This document shows positions 1 through 11,112 of a stretch of DNA of 64,000 nucleotides, piece after piece; the stretch's first letter is position 1; the number at the start of each line of letters is the position of its first letter. Made by a program: the position numbers and the translations under genes. The notes beneath the pieces were generated by a model. The model made no database searches, was not told where the DNA came from, and saw only the letters and a list, made by a program, of their open reading frames with translations. Source of the stretch: Ananas comosus (Eukaryota > Streptophyta > Magnoliopsida > Poales > Bromeliaceae); contig NC_033635.1 of NCBI RefSeq assembly GCF_001540865.1, positions 4,532,963 through 4,596,962 on the forward strand, given 5' to 3'.

Positions 1-227
1 ATAGAATTATGCTACTATACTATCAATAGTATCAAGCCCTTGGTACTATTGAGTTTTTGACCGTTGGATGAAAGAATGTGCGGTTAGGATGATAGTGGTC
101 CCCTAGGGTTGAGTAGGTGGTTGGTTTAATAGTATAATCTAACGGGTGAAAATGATTAAAGGGTAGATCTAACGGTAGAAAACTCAATAGTACCAAAGAC
201 TTGGTACTATCAATAGTATAGTAGCCG

Positions 228-307
<80 letters not shown>

Positions 308-840
308 GGTCTTGTGTGCTATTAGGAGCATGGAGGCCTCCGTGCTCTTAAGACGTTTTCGATGATGGAGCTTCCAAATCGACGATCGGCTCCGTTAGAC
401 TTGATCTAACATATTTGAAGTATCTAGAAAATAAATTTTGTGACTTTTCATTATCATTTACCTAACGATCGAAAGGGTTCAAAATCAACGGTTGAAAATA
501 AAAATCTCATGAAAATTGGTGATATAGCATTAAAATTTTCGATCAAACATATTGATCTTGTTGTAAATATTATAAAAAATTTTCTATCAAAATTTCACCT
601 GATTTGAATATTTCTACACCGTTAAACTTGCAAACGGTATATATTAACTATTAAAAATGATTGATTTTGAATCCTTTCGATTGCTAGAAAAATGATACCG
701 AAAATTACAAAAATTATTTTCTAAATAGTTCAAATACGCTAGATCAAGTCTAACGGAGCTGATCGTCGATTCGGAAGCTCCATTATCGAAAATGGCTTAG
801 GAGCACGGAGGCCTCTGTGCTCCTAATAGCACACAAGACC

Positions 841-922
<82 letters not shown>

Positions 923-1147
923 CGGCTACTATACTATTGATAGTACCAAGTCTTTGGTACTATTGAGTTTTCTACCGTTAGATCTACCCTTTAATCATTT
1001 TCACCCGTTAGATTATACTATTAAACCAACCACCTACTCAACCCTAGGGGACCACTATCATCCTAACCGCACATTCTTTCATCCAACGGTCAAAAACTCA
1101 ATAGTACCAAGGGCTTGATACTATTGATAGTATAGTAAGCAATTCTA
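1..1147. mobile_element. Nested foldback elements forming a 1.15-kb palindrome
   Basis: Bases 1-302 and 845-1147 are near-perfect reverse complements, including a (CT)n/(GA)n tract and a (TA)n tract, so the whole block is one giant hairpin. The outer arms belong to the short foldback class, whose arms read from a GCTACTATACTATC-like terminus. A complete long-class element (303-844) sits in the TA tract at the middle of the outer element. No coding capacity is seen. The left edge coincides with the window start, so the outer element may extend beyond it. The nested hairpin arrangement is directly visible; mobility is inferred from the other copies in the window. Confidence 0.85.
303..844. mobile_element. 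Long-class foldback element (inner copy)
   Basis: This 542-bp element begins TAGTAGGTCTTGTG and ends with its reverse complement. The left and right halves are complementary along almost their full length, including blocks around TCGACGATCGGCTCCGTTA. Only about 130 bp in the centre (roughly 500-630) is unpaired. Each end holds a local palindrome around GGAGCACGGAGGCCTCCGTG. It is flanked on both sides by (TA)n. It has no ORF, so it is non-autonomous. Confidence 0.85.
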
Positions 1148-1214
1148 TATAATATATTATATATATATATATTATATATATATATATATTATATATATAT
1201 ATAATATATATATA
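1148..1214. repeat. (TA)n microsatellite
   Basis: Imperfect TA/TATATAT tract between two foldback elements. It appears to be the preferred landing site of the family in this window. Confidence 0.8.
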
Positions 1215-1632
1215 TAGTCCAGCTATTATACTATCAATAATATGGAGGCTTCTGAGAGCTACCAAGTTATTTTTGATGATGAATCTTCCAAATCGACAAT
1301 CAACTCCGTCAGAACTTAATCTACATTATTGAAAGTATTAGAAAACTAAAATTCATAATTCTTAACATTATTATATCTAATCAATGAGTAGTCTAAAAAT
1401 GAAAGGGCAAAAATAAAATATCATAAAAAATTGACAAAAGATTCGAATTTAAGATTAGAGATATTGATCTTACTCTAATAGTGAAGAAAATTTTTTATTA
1501 AAATTTCATTAGATTTGAATTGTTTGACATGTTAAATTCACAAATGCATTACATTGATCATTAAAATTATCAATTTTGAGACTTTTGATTACTAGTCAAA
1601 TAATGTCAAAAAAATAATTTTGATTTCTAACT
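1215..1632. mobile_element. Long-class foldback element, right end missing
   Basis: Starts AGTCCAGCTATTATACTATC and carries the diagnostic left-arm block (GATGATG.., then a TCCAAATCGACAATCAACTC-like stretch) and the central region. It stops in a TA tract after the right-arm block TGATTTCTAACTATTTTCAA. The terminal ~100 bp of the right arm is absent. The arms are more diverged than in the copy at 303-844, which suggests an older insertion. Confidence 0.7.
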
Positions 1633-1688
1633 ATTTTCAATATATATATATATAGGAGAGAGAAAGAGAAGAGAGAGAGAGAGAGAGT

Positions 1689-2960
1689 TGGGCTAAGAAT
1701 ATTATTAATAGTATTTGCCCCTTTTTGCTATCAAGTTTTTAGCCTTTGGATAAGTTTTTTTGTCATTTCTAATCATTGGAGTAAATATTATAACCAGTGG
1801 GACCATTCAACTCTAAGGCTCTGTTTGGTTGGCGTATAAGAAGGATAACAGAAGTTATCCCTGCTATTCCGCCAAACAAAATAATTTTGGCGGGATATTT
1901 TATTCCGGTCAAACCTTACTATTCCGATTATTCCTGAATAGCATGGGATTTGCTATTCCAGCCATTTTGATGGAATAGTGCTATTCCAATGTTTAATTTC
2001 AACTTAATTAAAATTATGAATTGAATTAAAACTAAATTATATAAATATAATATGTTTATATATTACAATACATTTTTTTGTTATAAAAATTATTAATGTA
2101 CTATTTAATAATATTATTTATATTTAAATATTATAATAAATTATATTTAAATATTATAATAAATTATTTTTATTAAATTAAGTTTAAGTAGAAATTTAAA
2201 AAAAATATAAATTTATATAATAAAAAATTATAATTTATTAAAAATATTTATTTTATAAATTTATAATTTTATTATAATAAATTATTTTATTAATTGTTCC
2301 CACCCTATTCTTATTTAAAAAATTTAAAATATAAATATTTAAAATTTAAAATTTAAATTTTAAAATTTAAAATTTGTAATCTCAAAATTAAAGTTCATAA
2401 TTCTAAATTCCAAATTTTAAATTTTAAATTTAAATTTTGATATTTTAAAATTTTAAAATTTTATATTTTATATTTTTCAAATTTAAATTTGATCTTAAAT
2501 TTAAAGTTTGAAATTTAAAATTTTAAATTTTATATTTAAAATTTGAGATTTTAAATTTTAAAATTTTAATTTTAATTTAAAATTTTGAAATTTAAAAGTT
2601 AAAATTTTAAATTAAAAATATAAATTTAAAATTTAAAAATTTAAATTCAAATATAATGAGAGGGTAATATCATTATTTTTTATTTATAACTACCCACTAT
2701 CCTTCTTATTCCATCTTATCTAACCAAACGCTATTTTTCATATTCTCAGGAATAACTCAATTTTCATCCAAACGAAAAATTGATCTAATCCCCGCTTATA
2801 CCTCAATTTATATATATCCCTAGAATAACCACTTTTTGCTTATCCCCGAACCAAACGATACCTAAGGGACTAATATCATCCTAACCCTACAATTTCTTAT
2901 CAAAGGGTTAAAAAGTTGATAGCAAAAGGAGCCAAATACTATCAATAATATTCTAGCCCA
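1689..2960. mobile_element. Short-class foldback element split by a MITE
   Basis: The left arm (1689-1816) and right arm (2863-2960) are inverted copies: GGGCTAAGAATATTATTAAT at the left pairs with ATCAATAATATTCTAGCCCA at the right. With the inserted MITE at 1817-2862 removed, a roughly 230-bp short-class element remains, matching the outer arms at 1-1147. It is flanked by (GA)n and (CT)n tracts. Confidence 0.8.
1817..2862. mobile_element. Tourist/Harbinger-type non-autonomous element
   Basis: The 1046-bp AT-rich element begins GGCTCTGTTTGGTTGG and ends CCAAACGATACC, its imperfect reverse complement. It is bounded by a 3-bp direct repeat TAA (1814-1816 and 2863-2865). A TAA/TTA target and GG(N)3TGTTTGG-like ends are the hallmarks of PIF/Harbinger Tourist MITEs. 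The interior is a run of AAATTTTAAAT-like sequence without an ORF. It lies inside the short-class foldback element and is therefore younger than it. Confidence 0.85.
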
Positions 2961-3020
2961 TCTCTCTCTCTCTCTCTCTCTATATAAATATATATATATA
3001 TAGAGAGATAGAGAAATAAA

Positions 3021-3562
3021 GAGTTAGGCTCCTATACTATCGGTAGCACAGTGGCCTATGTGCTACCAGATTGTTTTCGATGATGCGGTTTTCGAATAGA
3101 TGATCGATTCCGTTAAACATGATCTACGCTATTGAAAATATTTAGAAATCAAATTTCATAATTTTTTGACATTATTTGACTAGTAATCAAAAAGTCCCAA
3201 AATTGACAATTTTGAAAGTCTTAAAAGGTGGATGTGATGCGTTTGTGAATTTAACGGTGTAAAATAAACCAAATATAATAAAATTTTTATAGAAAATTCT
3301 CTTTACTATTTAGAATAAGATAAGTACCTTTGATTTTAAATTTAAGTTTTTTTATCAACTTTTTTATGAGATTTTTATTTTTAGTCGTTCACTTTTAAAC
3401 TACTTGTTTAACAGGTACATGATCTCGAAAAATTATAAAATTTAGTTTTCAAATACTTTTCAATAGTGTAGATAAGTTTAACTAGGCCGATTGTCGATTT
3501 GGAAGCTGAATCATTGAAAACAACTTGGTAGCACGGAGGCCGATAGTATAGCAGTCTGACTC
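3021..3562. mobile_element. Long-class foldback element
   Basis: Begins GAGTTAGGCTCCTATACTAT and ends AGTATAGCAGTCTGACTC. Both arms and the central region match the 303-844 copy. The left terminal palindrome is present (GGTAGCAC ... GTGCTACC). The right one is partly deleted, running straight from GCACGGAGGCC into GATAGTATAG. It lies between TA/GA microsatellites. Confidence 0.8.
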
Positions 3563-3599
3563 TCTCTCTCTCTTTTTCTCTCTCTATATATATATACAC

Positions 3600-3977
3600 A
3601 CGAATTTATTTTAGAATTTTTAAAAATTATCATCAAGTGCATCGAAGATTTAAAAATTGAACAATAAAAAATGAAAAACCTTCTGAAAATAAAGATAGAT
3701 TTTCTTACTTTGAGATCGGAGCTATGAAACGTTATCTAAATAGTTAAAAAGTTTTCTATCAAAAAATTCACGAGGTTCAAAATATTTTATTGATTTTGCA
3801 ATTTTTTGATCACTATAAAAATAATTTTTTTAAAAAATAAAATTTAGTTTCTAAATATTTTAAATACTTTAAATCAATTTTAACGATTTCGATTATCGAT
3901 TCAGAATCTCTATTATAAAAAACGACTTAATAGAATGAAGATTTCGACCCTTCTAAAAAGTTAGCAGTCGAATTCTA
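3600..3977. mobile_element. Degenerate long-class foldback remnant
   Basis: Weak but ordered similarity to the long class: a TTGAGATCGGAGCTATGAAA block in the centre, TTTTCTATCAAAAAATTCAC, and a right-arm block CGATTATCGATTCAGAATCT near 3893-3912. Indels and substitutions are many. No intact terminus is seen on the left. Confidence 0.5.
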
Positions 3978-4263
3978 TATAAATATATATGTTTGTATAG
4001 TCAGATCATTATATGCGTTGCAATCTTTTTTAGAAAATTTGAACATTATAATAACCAAATTTTATAATTTTTAAAAAATTATTTTTCAGATCAACAAGTC
4101 ACCAAAAAAGAAAAAAGAAAAAAAGACTATACAGAGATAGAAACTTTAAAATAAATAGGATATAGAATCCAAATAATGGGGGTCCGAGTGACCAGCTATA
4201 CATGGGTTTTACTTTGTCTCATGTATTTGCTTGATACGGCGTTTAATACCCTACAAGAGAACT

Positions 4264-4380
4264 TTCCTCGTGAATATATAAAGAGCCCCAGCATAAATAA
4301 AGCCAAAGAGACCACAACACACCAACCCAAACAAACCCTCACCCACCTCTTCTCTCTCCTCATCCCCCCACAACCAACGA
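4264..4380 (+). promoter_or_regulatory. Orphan core-promoter/5'-leader-like stretch
   Basis: GAATATATAAAGAGCCC (about 4272-4288) is a strong plant TATA box context. It is followed by roughly 90 bp of C/CT-rich, A-rich leader-like sequence (CACCCACCTCTTCTCTCTCC), as is usual for plant 5' UTRs. No coding region follows: the stretch stops at a TIR element starting at 4381. This may be the 5' end of a gene lost or displaced by insertions. The call rests on composition and the TATA motif only. Confidence 0.4.
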
Positions 4381-4845
4381 TTTAAAAATCGGGTCGGATC
4401 AGCCGGTCTGACTGTTCTGACCATAATTCAGTCTATAAAACAATTTGATTTAAAATTTTGAACCGAATAAGTCAAAAAATCGCTTTGCATTAATCAAATC
4501 GATAGTTCAACCATCGAACTAGCGAACATGTTCTATTTTAATCAAACTAGCAAATTTTATTTTTATCATACCATATTAAAATCCAACTGCTTAAAATCAA
4601 TTTAGCTGATTCTACTTTCTGTTAGCACAGACTAATTTTATAAGAAGTAAAACTTGAAAATACATATCTACTTAATTTGATTTAAACATCAGTATTTATA
4701 ACTAAGTATGATACTAAAATAATTATATATATAATTAAATTAAATATAATAATTAAATATTTATGACGTCGTGTTGACATTATTGGTTCAACCAGTGGCT
4801 AGTCTCATTAATATTTTTAGTTCGCTATTTGACCCGATTTTTAAA
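4381..4845. mobile_element. TIR element (MITE), 465 bp
   Basis: The ends are perfect 15-bp inverted repeats, TTTAAAAATCGGGTC at 4381 and its complement ending at 4845. Inner sequences are also rich in GGTTCAACC/TCGAACTAGCGAAC motifs. No ORF. No clear target-site duplication could be assigned, so the superfamily is left open. Confidence 0.6.
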
Positions 4846-5690
4846 ATATTACTCACGAGTCACAAAATAGGTAAAAGTGTACGAAGAACCCTTGGACTAT
4901 AGGGCGTTCTAAAAACGGCTCCCTAAACTCTGGCGGGCCTTCTTTTTTTTTTTTTAAAAAAAAGGGTTAAATGCAAATGTTTATTTGAACTTTTGTCCAT
5001 TTGAAGGTAGCCATTTAAACTTAAAAACTGTTATATTTGACATTAAACTTTTACAATTTAAAACCTAATAATCTAGATTTATATTTCATCAGTTTAAAAG
5101 TGAGTAGAACTACTTCAATGATCAAAGAAACGGCTAAGAATATGTGCAGTGATGCAGACGACTTTTTTTTATGTGAAAAAATATTTTTATGGGTAAGATG
5201 GACCATGTATATTATATTAATTTAAAGCAACTAACATTAGTCAAATAATTAAAAAATATTTTTATGGGTAAGATGGACCATGTATATTATATTTAATTTT
5301 TAACTATTAATAAAGAGTAAGTTTTTTTTTATTATTATTATAGAACAAAATCCTGACATCAAAAATAACATGCGTCCTTTATTATTTTTTAATTATTTGA
5401 CTAATGTTAGTTGCTTTAAATTAATATAATATAAATTTTGATTGTTAATTATAAACTTTGAAAAGTTAACTTTTTTTTTTCTAAGTCCTAGGTAGTTTTC
5501 TGCAAATAGACAAAAGTTTAGATCGCTTGAGTGCATTGAACACTTAATATACATTAGAGATTTTTTTTTGTATTCATCAATAAATATCAAATTTAATAGC
5601 TTTAATATCTGTGCAGCAAATAAATTTAATAGCTAATTCAGAATAAGCTATAGTTGAAGGGTTTTGCATACATTTTAACCCACAATATGT
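4846..5690. other. Gene-free AT-rich interval with local rearrangement
   Basis: No gene seen. It contains a 75-bp direct duplication (the block around TATGGGTAAGATGGACCATG at about 5187 and again at about 5262) and a perfect 46-bp inverted repeat, listed separately. Confidence 0.6.
5213..5428. repeat. Perfect 46-bp inverted repeat with 124-bp loop
   Basis: 5213-5258 and 5383-5428 are exact reverse complements over 46 bp; the arm contains GCAACTAACATTAGTCAAAT. The loop holds the second copy of a 75-bp direct duplication. The lack of mismatches suggests a recent event. Confidence 0.85.
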
Positions 5691-5694
5691 ATAT

Positions 5695-5745
<51 letters not shown>

Positions 5746-5750
5746 CACAA
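5690..5750. repeat. (TA)n/(GA)n microsatellite
   Basis: TA-rich tract running into (GA)n, the same compound repeat that flanks most foldback elements here. No element adjoins it. Confidence 0.7.
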
Positions 5751-6251
5751 ACAAAATGATCCCAAATGAGGACATGCAAAATCGCCTCGGACTCGGATCC
5801 AAGCAGCACCAGTACAAGCGCACACCGCCTAATTTATAACTGCTGCTGCTGCGGCTGCTGTAGCTATAAATCCACCCAATGGCTCCCTTCTAAGAGAGTA
5901 GTTGGGGGACCTCACTTTTAGCGATGCAAACGCGGCGGATTCAGGCGCGGAACGAGTTTCTCGTCTTCTGCTAGCTTTAGGGCGGATTAAATTTTACCCT
6001 TATTTATCATTTCATTCGAAATAGATCGGAATATATAAGAGCGAATTTTTTATCTAATTAAAATGGATAAGAATCGAAGCAGATCTCTTAACCCCGTTTT
6101 GTTTTCTCGACGGATAGGAACGAAAAGCAACTATTGGTTGAACCTTGTCCACCCTGTTTGTCGCGGACCACTAAAGTAATTTAACATTAATATATCTCAT
6201 TTTTACTGAACTGATCCACTATGTTTGTGATGAATTGCCAAAGAACCTTCA

Positions 6252-6935
6252 GGGTGCGTTTGGTTTGCGCTATCTTTTAAAGATTCCTAGTAATTCAATG
6301 GGAATAAAAAAATATGACGGTGTTTGGCTAAACGCACTAAGTAATTTAGTTGGTAATATTGGATTCACTTGGAAATAAGATTCACTCCAAAGTACTAATC
6401 TCATTTCCTTGAGGGAGGGTGGGTATTCTCATATTAATGGATTGGGGTAATCATAATATGTCTAATCTCTATCTTTCTTCCTACCTGTCGGCTAATTGAT
6501 GTTATTTTTCTTTACATTTTAACCTTATATCTCTCTCTAAACTTATTTTTCTCTCTAAAATTCAACTTTTTTTTTTCTCTCTAAACTAAGCTTTCTCTCT
6601 CTCTCTTTCTAAAATTTCAACTCTCTCACTCCCTCTAATTTCGACTGTATTTTTTTTTTCTATTTTTTTAATTATGCTCTCTCTCTCTAACTTATACTCT
6701 CTCTTCTTTTTTCTAAAAAGATGTTGAAACTTTTGGTAACATCATCTAAAATTAAATAAATAAATAAATAAATAAGTAGTATATTTTTTGCAATATTAAA
6801 TAACATGGCTAATTAATATTACCGTGCGAACCAAACACAGAAATTCCACATTCTTAGTAATAAAATGAAAAGGAATGAGATTCTCGAATATCTTTTTTTC
6901 CTAGTAATCTTTCATAATGGGAACCAAACGCACCC
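6252..6935. mobile_element. Tourist/Harbinger-type MITE, 684 bp
   Basis: Begins GGGTGCGTTTGGTTTGCGC and ends GGGAACCAAACGCACCC, a long terminal inverted repeat. It is flanked by the 3-bp direct repeat TCA (6249-6251 and 6936-6938). The interior contains CT-rich microsatellite (TCTCTCTCT) tracts and no ORF. 3-bp TNA duplications with GGG(N)GTGTTTGG ends fit PIF/Harbinger. Confidence 0.85.
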
Positions 6936-7561
6936 TCAAAATAATCTGCCATTTATCTTATTTCTCCCGTTAGTCACCATCGATTTTACAGAATAAGACA
7001 TATATTTAAAAGCCACCCCACAATTATATACCTCTTGGAATAAGACTCATCAACTTATCGTGGAATCCCCTAGTCAATATTTATGTTCTTTAGTTTATGC
7101 TATTTCTCTCGATTAAATCGATAATTTTGCTTAATTTAATCATATCTGAATATTTCTTCATTAGGGTGATGGAATTTCATGTTGTTATAAAGTTAACGAT
7201 TGATAGCTAATAAACTGGTTAATTTTGCTTTAATGCATCTTTAGTTCAATTTTAGTTATAATAACAATTAATAAAGGACTCTGCACATCGATCAAAAGAA
7301 CCGTAGTACAGCAGTTTATTCCAAAACGGCCTGTAGTTGATAGTATCGATCTCTGAAAAGAGATTATATTTTACTGGATGATAGAGATTGAAATATGAGA
7401 TACAAAAATATAAAATAACCTTAAGTTGGCTCACAATTGACATCGTGGACCAAATCCAAGAATCTCTCTCTCTCTCTCTCTTCTTGTGTTGTGTAGCAGT
7501 GTAGCATCCCTTATTTGCAAGGAATAGTACGTCCCTTCATAGCTATCTATATATAAATATA
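6936..7561. other. Gene-free interval
   Basis: AT-rich sequence with a short (CT)n tract near 7462-7481. No coding region, RNA gene or element boundary seen. Confidence 0.5.
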
Positions 7562-7816
7562 TAGTGTAGAGCTGCTATGCTATCGAAAGTATAGAGAATT
7601 CGATACTTCCGATTTTTTGACTTTTAGATTAAGAATTATACGTTGAAATGATTGCGGTTTCTCCTAAGGTTGAGTAGTTTTGCTAGGGTTGAGTGGTCTC
7701 CACAGGGTAATAGTATTAATTGAAAAGTTAGAAATAATTAAAGGTGCTAATCTAAGAGTTAAAAAGTCAGAAACATCAAATTCTCTATATATTCGATAGC
7801 ATATTAGCTCTACTTT
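7562..7816. mobile_element. Short-class foldback element
   Basis: The left end TAGAGCTGCTATGCTATCGA and the right end ATTCGATAGCATATTAGCTCTA are inverted copies; the whole 255 bp folds back. The subterminal sequence AAGTATAGAGAATTCGATACTT is itself a small palindrome. Flanked by TA-rich sequence. Confidence 0.75.
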
Positions 7817-8357
7817 ATATATATACACACACTTTATTTGGTGCTCATATCTATGCCCCACACATACACTTTATTTGGTGGTCATATCTATGCTTGCTCT
7901 CCTCTCCCCATCCTCGTGTTTGTTTCTCTCTCATTGTCTTCTTGTGATGCTATGTATGCGTGTATCATTTCTCAGCAAAGAAATGCTGAGGGGACTAAAC
8001 GAAAGCTTCATGTCAAGTACTACTGTTTTAACACCCTTGACTTTCTTTTGTCCTTGTGTCATGGCTAAATTCTACTCTTGGTCCTCAAACTAAGAACGCA
8101 TCATATTTTTGTCCTTAAAATTTAGCTCAAATTTTCTTGATTATTGTAATTAAGTTTTATAGTGCAATTTAGTTGACCAAACAATGAGATATAATTGATG
8201 CGATAGCGATCATATAATAAAATTAGGGTTGATGATATAGAAATGACCAGTATGCAACGTTAAGCGAATATTCAATTACGAAAAGGGCCGAAATATATAC
8301 AACAGAAACTTTAGAGGGCAGAGACGATTGAGCTCTACTACCGGTATACATAAAAAA

Positions 8358-8731
8358 GGATAAATTATCTTTTTTGGTTCTTAAAGTATAGGGCACATGA
8401 CACTTTAGTATTCAAATTTTAATTTTTTGTAATTTTTGGCTCGAACTTAATTTAGAATTGTTGCAATCAAATTTACAATCTAATTTAATTAGCTAAATTT
8501 TATTGTATCATTGATATAATGTGACATCTTAATTATTGGTACATCATAAATCACAATACTACTATATTACCTTTATATTAGCGATATATCAGTATTTAGT
8601 CAATAGATTGGTTTATAGAACTTGAGTGCAATAATTCTGAAAGTTGATCAAGTAAAAAATGGCAACAAATTAAATTTTGAAGACCAAAGTGTCAGCAGCC
8701 TCATAGTTTGAGACCAAATGTGCAATTTATC
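8358..8731. mobile_element. Long-TIR MITE (MULE-like)
   Basis: GGATAAATTATCTTTTTTGG at the left and the complement of GACCAAATGTGCAATTTATC at the right form diverged inverted repeats of about 120 bp each (ACACTTTAGTATTCAAATTT at the left against AAATTAAATTTTGAAGACCA at the right). No ORF. Such long-TIR, non-coding elements are typical of MULE-derived MITEs, but no clean duplication was seen. Confidence 0.55.
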
Positions 8732-8935
8732 GATAAGATTTTTTCTAATCAAACTTTTAATAAAACAATTTATTAATTAATATTAGTGCCAAAAAATATT
8801 TAACTTTATTTTCTTATTTACACTAGCTTAACTTCCAATTATTATACTTGTATTTTTTCTATTTAAACAATTTAAGAATTTTACTAAATTCAGCAGTAAT
8901 TCAGTCAGTGATCTAAATTTTTATTTTTATTTTTT

Positions 8936-9098
8936 TTATTTTTTTTATTTTTTGAGAGAAAGATAGGTAGTACGCTACCTGCTTCGTTTATTTTATTTAG
9001 AAATAAACTTAGCTGGAAATGTGAATCAACTAGGATTCGAACTTAGAATCTCGGGTACCAACCACCAAGCCCTTTGCCACTTACGTAACGGTTGGTTA
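8936..9098 (-). mobile_element. tRNA-derived SINE, copy 1
   Basis: Read on the minus strand it starts near ACGTAAGTGGCAAAGGGCTT (an A-box-like head). It continues to an exact B-box consensus GTTCGAATC, then a body with ATAAACGAAGCAGGTAGCG, and ends in TTTCTCTCAAAAA. The adjacent T-rich run on the plus strand is the A-rich tail. Three relatives occur in this window, which shows dispersal. There is no protein coding; such elements depend on LINE machinery. Confidence 0.7.
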
Positions 9099-9099
9099 A

Positions 9100-10440
9100 A
9101 TTTTTAGTTTTTAATAAATAAAATTATAACAATCAATAACTATTAGCTAACAAAGCTATTAAATTTAATATATTATTTTATTTAGTTAAATAAAATTGCT
9201 CATCTAAAATAATTAGAAGTTGAGAATGTATTAAATACCAAAGACTTTTTTACAAGATAGGTCCATATACTTTTAAGACTAGCAAAAATTTTATTGGCTA
9301 GCTAAGAGTTTTTAAGTAAAATTTGAGAAGTTGAGGGGGGCCACGGCTACTGTAGAGGTCTGTCGGTCCTTGACTGCCATATTACCAACACAACATCGTT
9401 CAACTAAATAATTTGCATGGTGAAGCTCGATTACAATAATTCAGAAAATTTGAATAAAAATTATAATAAATTAATATTCGAAGATCAAAGCAATCACCCG
9501 CTTTTTAGTTCGAGGACCAAAGTTGTAACTTTGCCTTGTTTCATGGTAGAGAAATGCTAAACTTACAACTTTGGGGATTTGTAGTCTTTACAACCTTCCA
9601 TCCAATGCACCAAAAGAGTTCACCTAACCCTTTTGATTTTAGTTAAAAAAAAAAAAAAAAATTGATGGGACTTACCCTTACACCCTAAAATAGTTGAAGA
9701 GGTAGCGACACTCTTCATTGTTATAGGTAAAGTTGTACTACTTGTCCTTTTAACTGTTTTGTCATATTTAATTTTGGTCCTTAAATTTTTAATTTCGATA
9801 TTTGAGACCATAAACACTTTTGAAATTGTTTCACCAAGTCTCTTCACCGTAGAAACAAAGTTATTGCAGGTGCCTACATCATCTAGAGGTTCTGATCTTG
9901 TTTTAAAGAATCCTATCTCTTTTTCTTTAAAAAATTATTTAATTTCGATCGCTCATTTTATAGTCACCAGATAAATTAAAAATTAGTCTTTAAAAAAACT
10001 AATTTTTTTAAAAAATTTACCTAACGTACGTCCTGGATTATTTTAATGACATCAACTCCATCCATCATATACTTACAACACTACTATTTTTAAGCAAATT
10101 TTTTTAAAAAAGTCGCAGCTCATGGGTGAGATAGAAGATCAAAGATTGACAGTGTATGTTGCATAAATGTAGAGAGATGCACTAAGTGTGGACAGTGATT
10201 TAATTAATTTTCAAATAATAGATATGGGTAAGGATTAAAGTAAAGTACTTTTAGATTATGTTCGGATGCATGAATATCATACATCTTCAATATATCTTTT
10301 TGATTTTTTAAGAAGTTTATTTCGTAGATGAGCGAGCACGATCACATATTTGGAATCATATATCATATTGGATTTTCAACTCTTTTTTTTTTTTTTTGTA
10401 AGTACGATATTAAATCATCCCTATAAGTGACATACATATG
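9100..10440. other. Gene-free interval with decayed repeats
   Basis: AT-rich. About 9425-9530 resembles one arm of the TIR element at 8358-8731 (GATTACAATAATTCAGAAAA..., GACCAAAGTTGTAAC). No gene recognised. Confidence 0.5.
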
Positions 10441-10690
10441 CTATTATACTTGTCGGATCGTTGGTGCTAACTATTAATCCTAAAAGCTCGAGCTGCTAGA
10501 AATACGAAACTAATTCATTTAAAGCGTACAGACATAACGCCCACGAATCTCGATTGTGACTCGATCCAATTAGTCTCACGCCACTTCAAATATGACTCGG
10601 TCCAACCCAACCTCACGCCGTTTTGAACGTAACTCGGTCCAACCTGGCCTCTCGCTATAAGACAGGATGCTGGCCCCTATAAGTCAACAA
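10440..10690 (-). repeat. Dispersed repeat with ~37-bp internal units, copy 1
   Basis: On the minus strand this resembles 43800-44060. Both contain three diverged tandem units of about 37 bp with a core GGACCGAGTCATATTTGAAG, then a shared tail GTACGCTTTAAATGAATTAG. The origin is unknown; it could be part of an LTR or UTR of a retroelement. Confidence 0.6.
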
Positions 10691-10895
10691 CATTTATCAT
10701 AAATATAAAGATATTTTAAGAAACAAAAACTTAAACCCTTTGGTTTCAATTATATGTGTAAGCCTTTGTACGTACTCAAGTTGCTATTGAATAATTTATT
10801 TCGATACCTAAACAACGCATTAAGAATTTATTAGAGTTTGAAATCTTAGACTTGAAATTTTGTGGTCCAACATTAAACTTAGCCAAAGGATTTAN

Positions 10896-10945
10896 CATAA
10901 TTCATGGGGACCGTGAGTTGCATGCCCACGATTTTAGTGTTTTTT
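10896..10945. repeat. Exact ~46-bp duplicate next to a single N
   Basis: After the ambiguous base at 10896, the sequence CATAATTCATGGGGACCGTG and onward to the T-run is identical to 12236-12290. The N and the exact duplication together suggest a contig seam. Confidence 0.7.
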
Positions 10946-11112
10946 TTTTTTTTTTTTTTTTTTTTGGGGGAGAAAGGTAGTATGTCATCTTTTCATTTAT
11001 TTTTTTTAGAAAGAAATAAATTTAGCTAAATAAGTGAAGCAGTTATAGACTTCGAATTTGGAACTTCGAATACGGACTATTAAATATTTTGCCACCTGCA
11101 CTAGAGAAGTCG
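10940..11112 (-). mobile_element. tRNA-derived SINE, copy 2
   Basis: A poly-T run (the A tail on the minus strand) is followed by AGAAAGGTAGTATGTCATCT, AAATAAATTTAGCTAAATAA and TATTTTGCCACCTGCACTAG, in the same order as SINE copy 1. It is more diverged; the B box reads ATTCGAAGTC. A clear target duplication is not seen. Confidence 0.55.

Noticed and set aside
32..331. 99-codon minus-strand frame with IYIYIY and ERERER runs
   Set aside because: Translation of TA and GA tracts inside a foldback arm.
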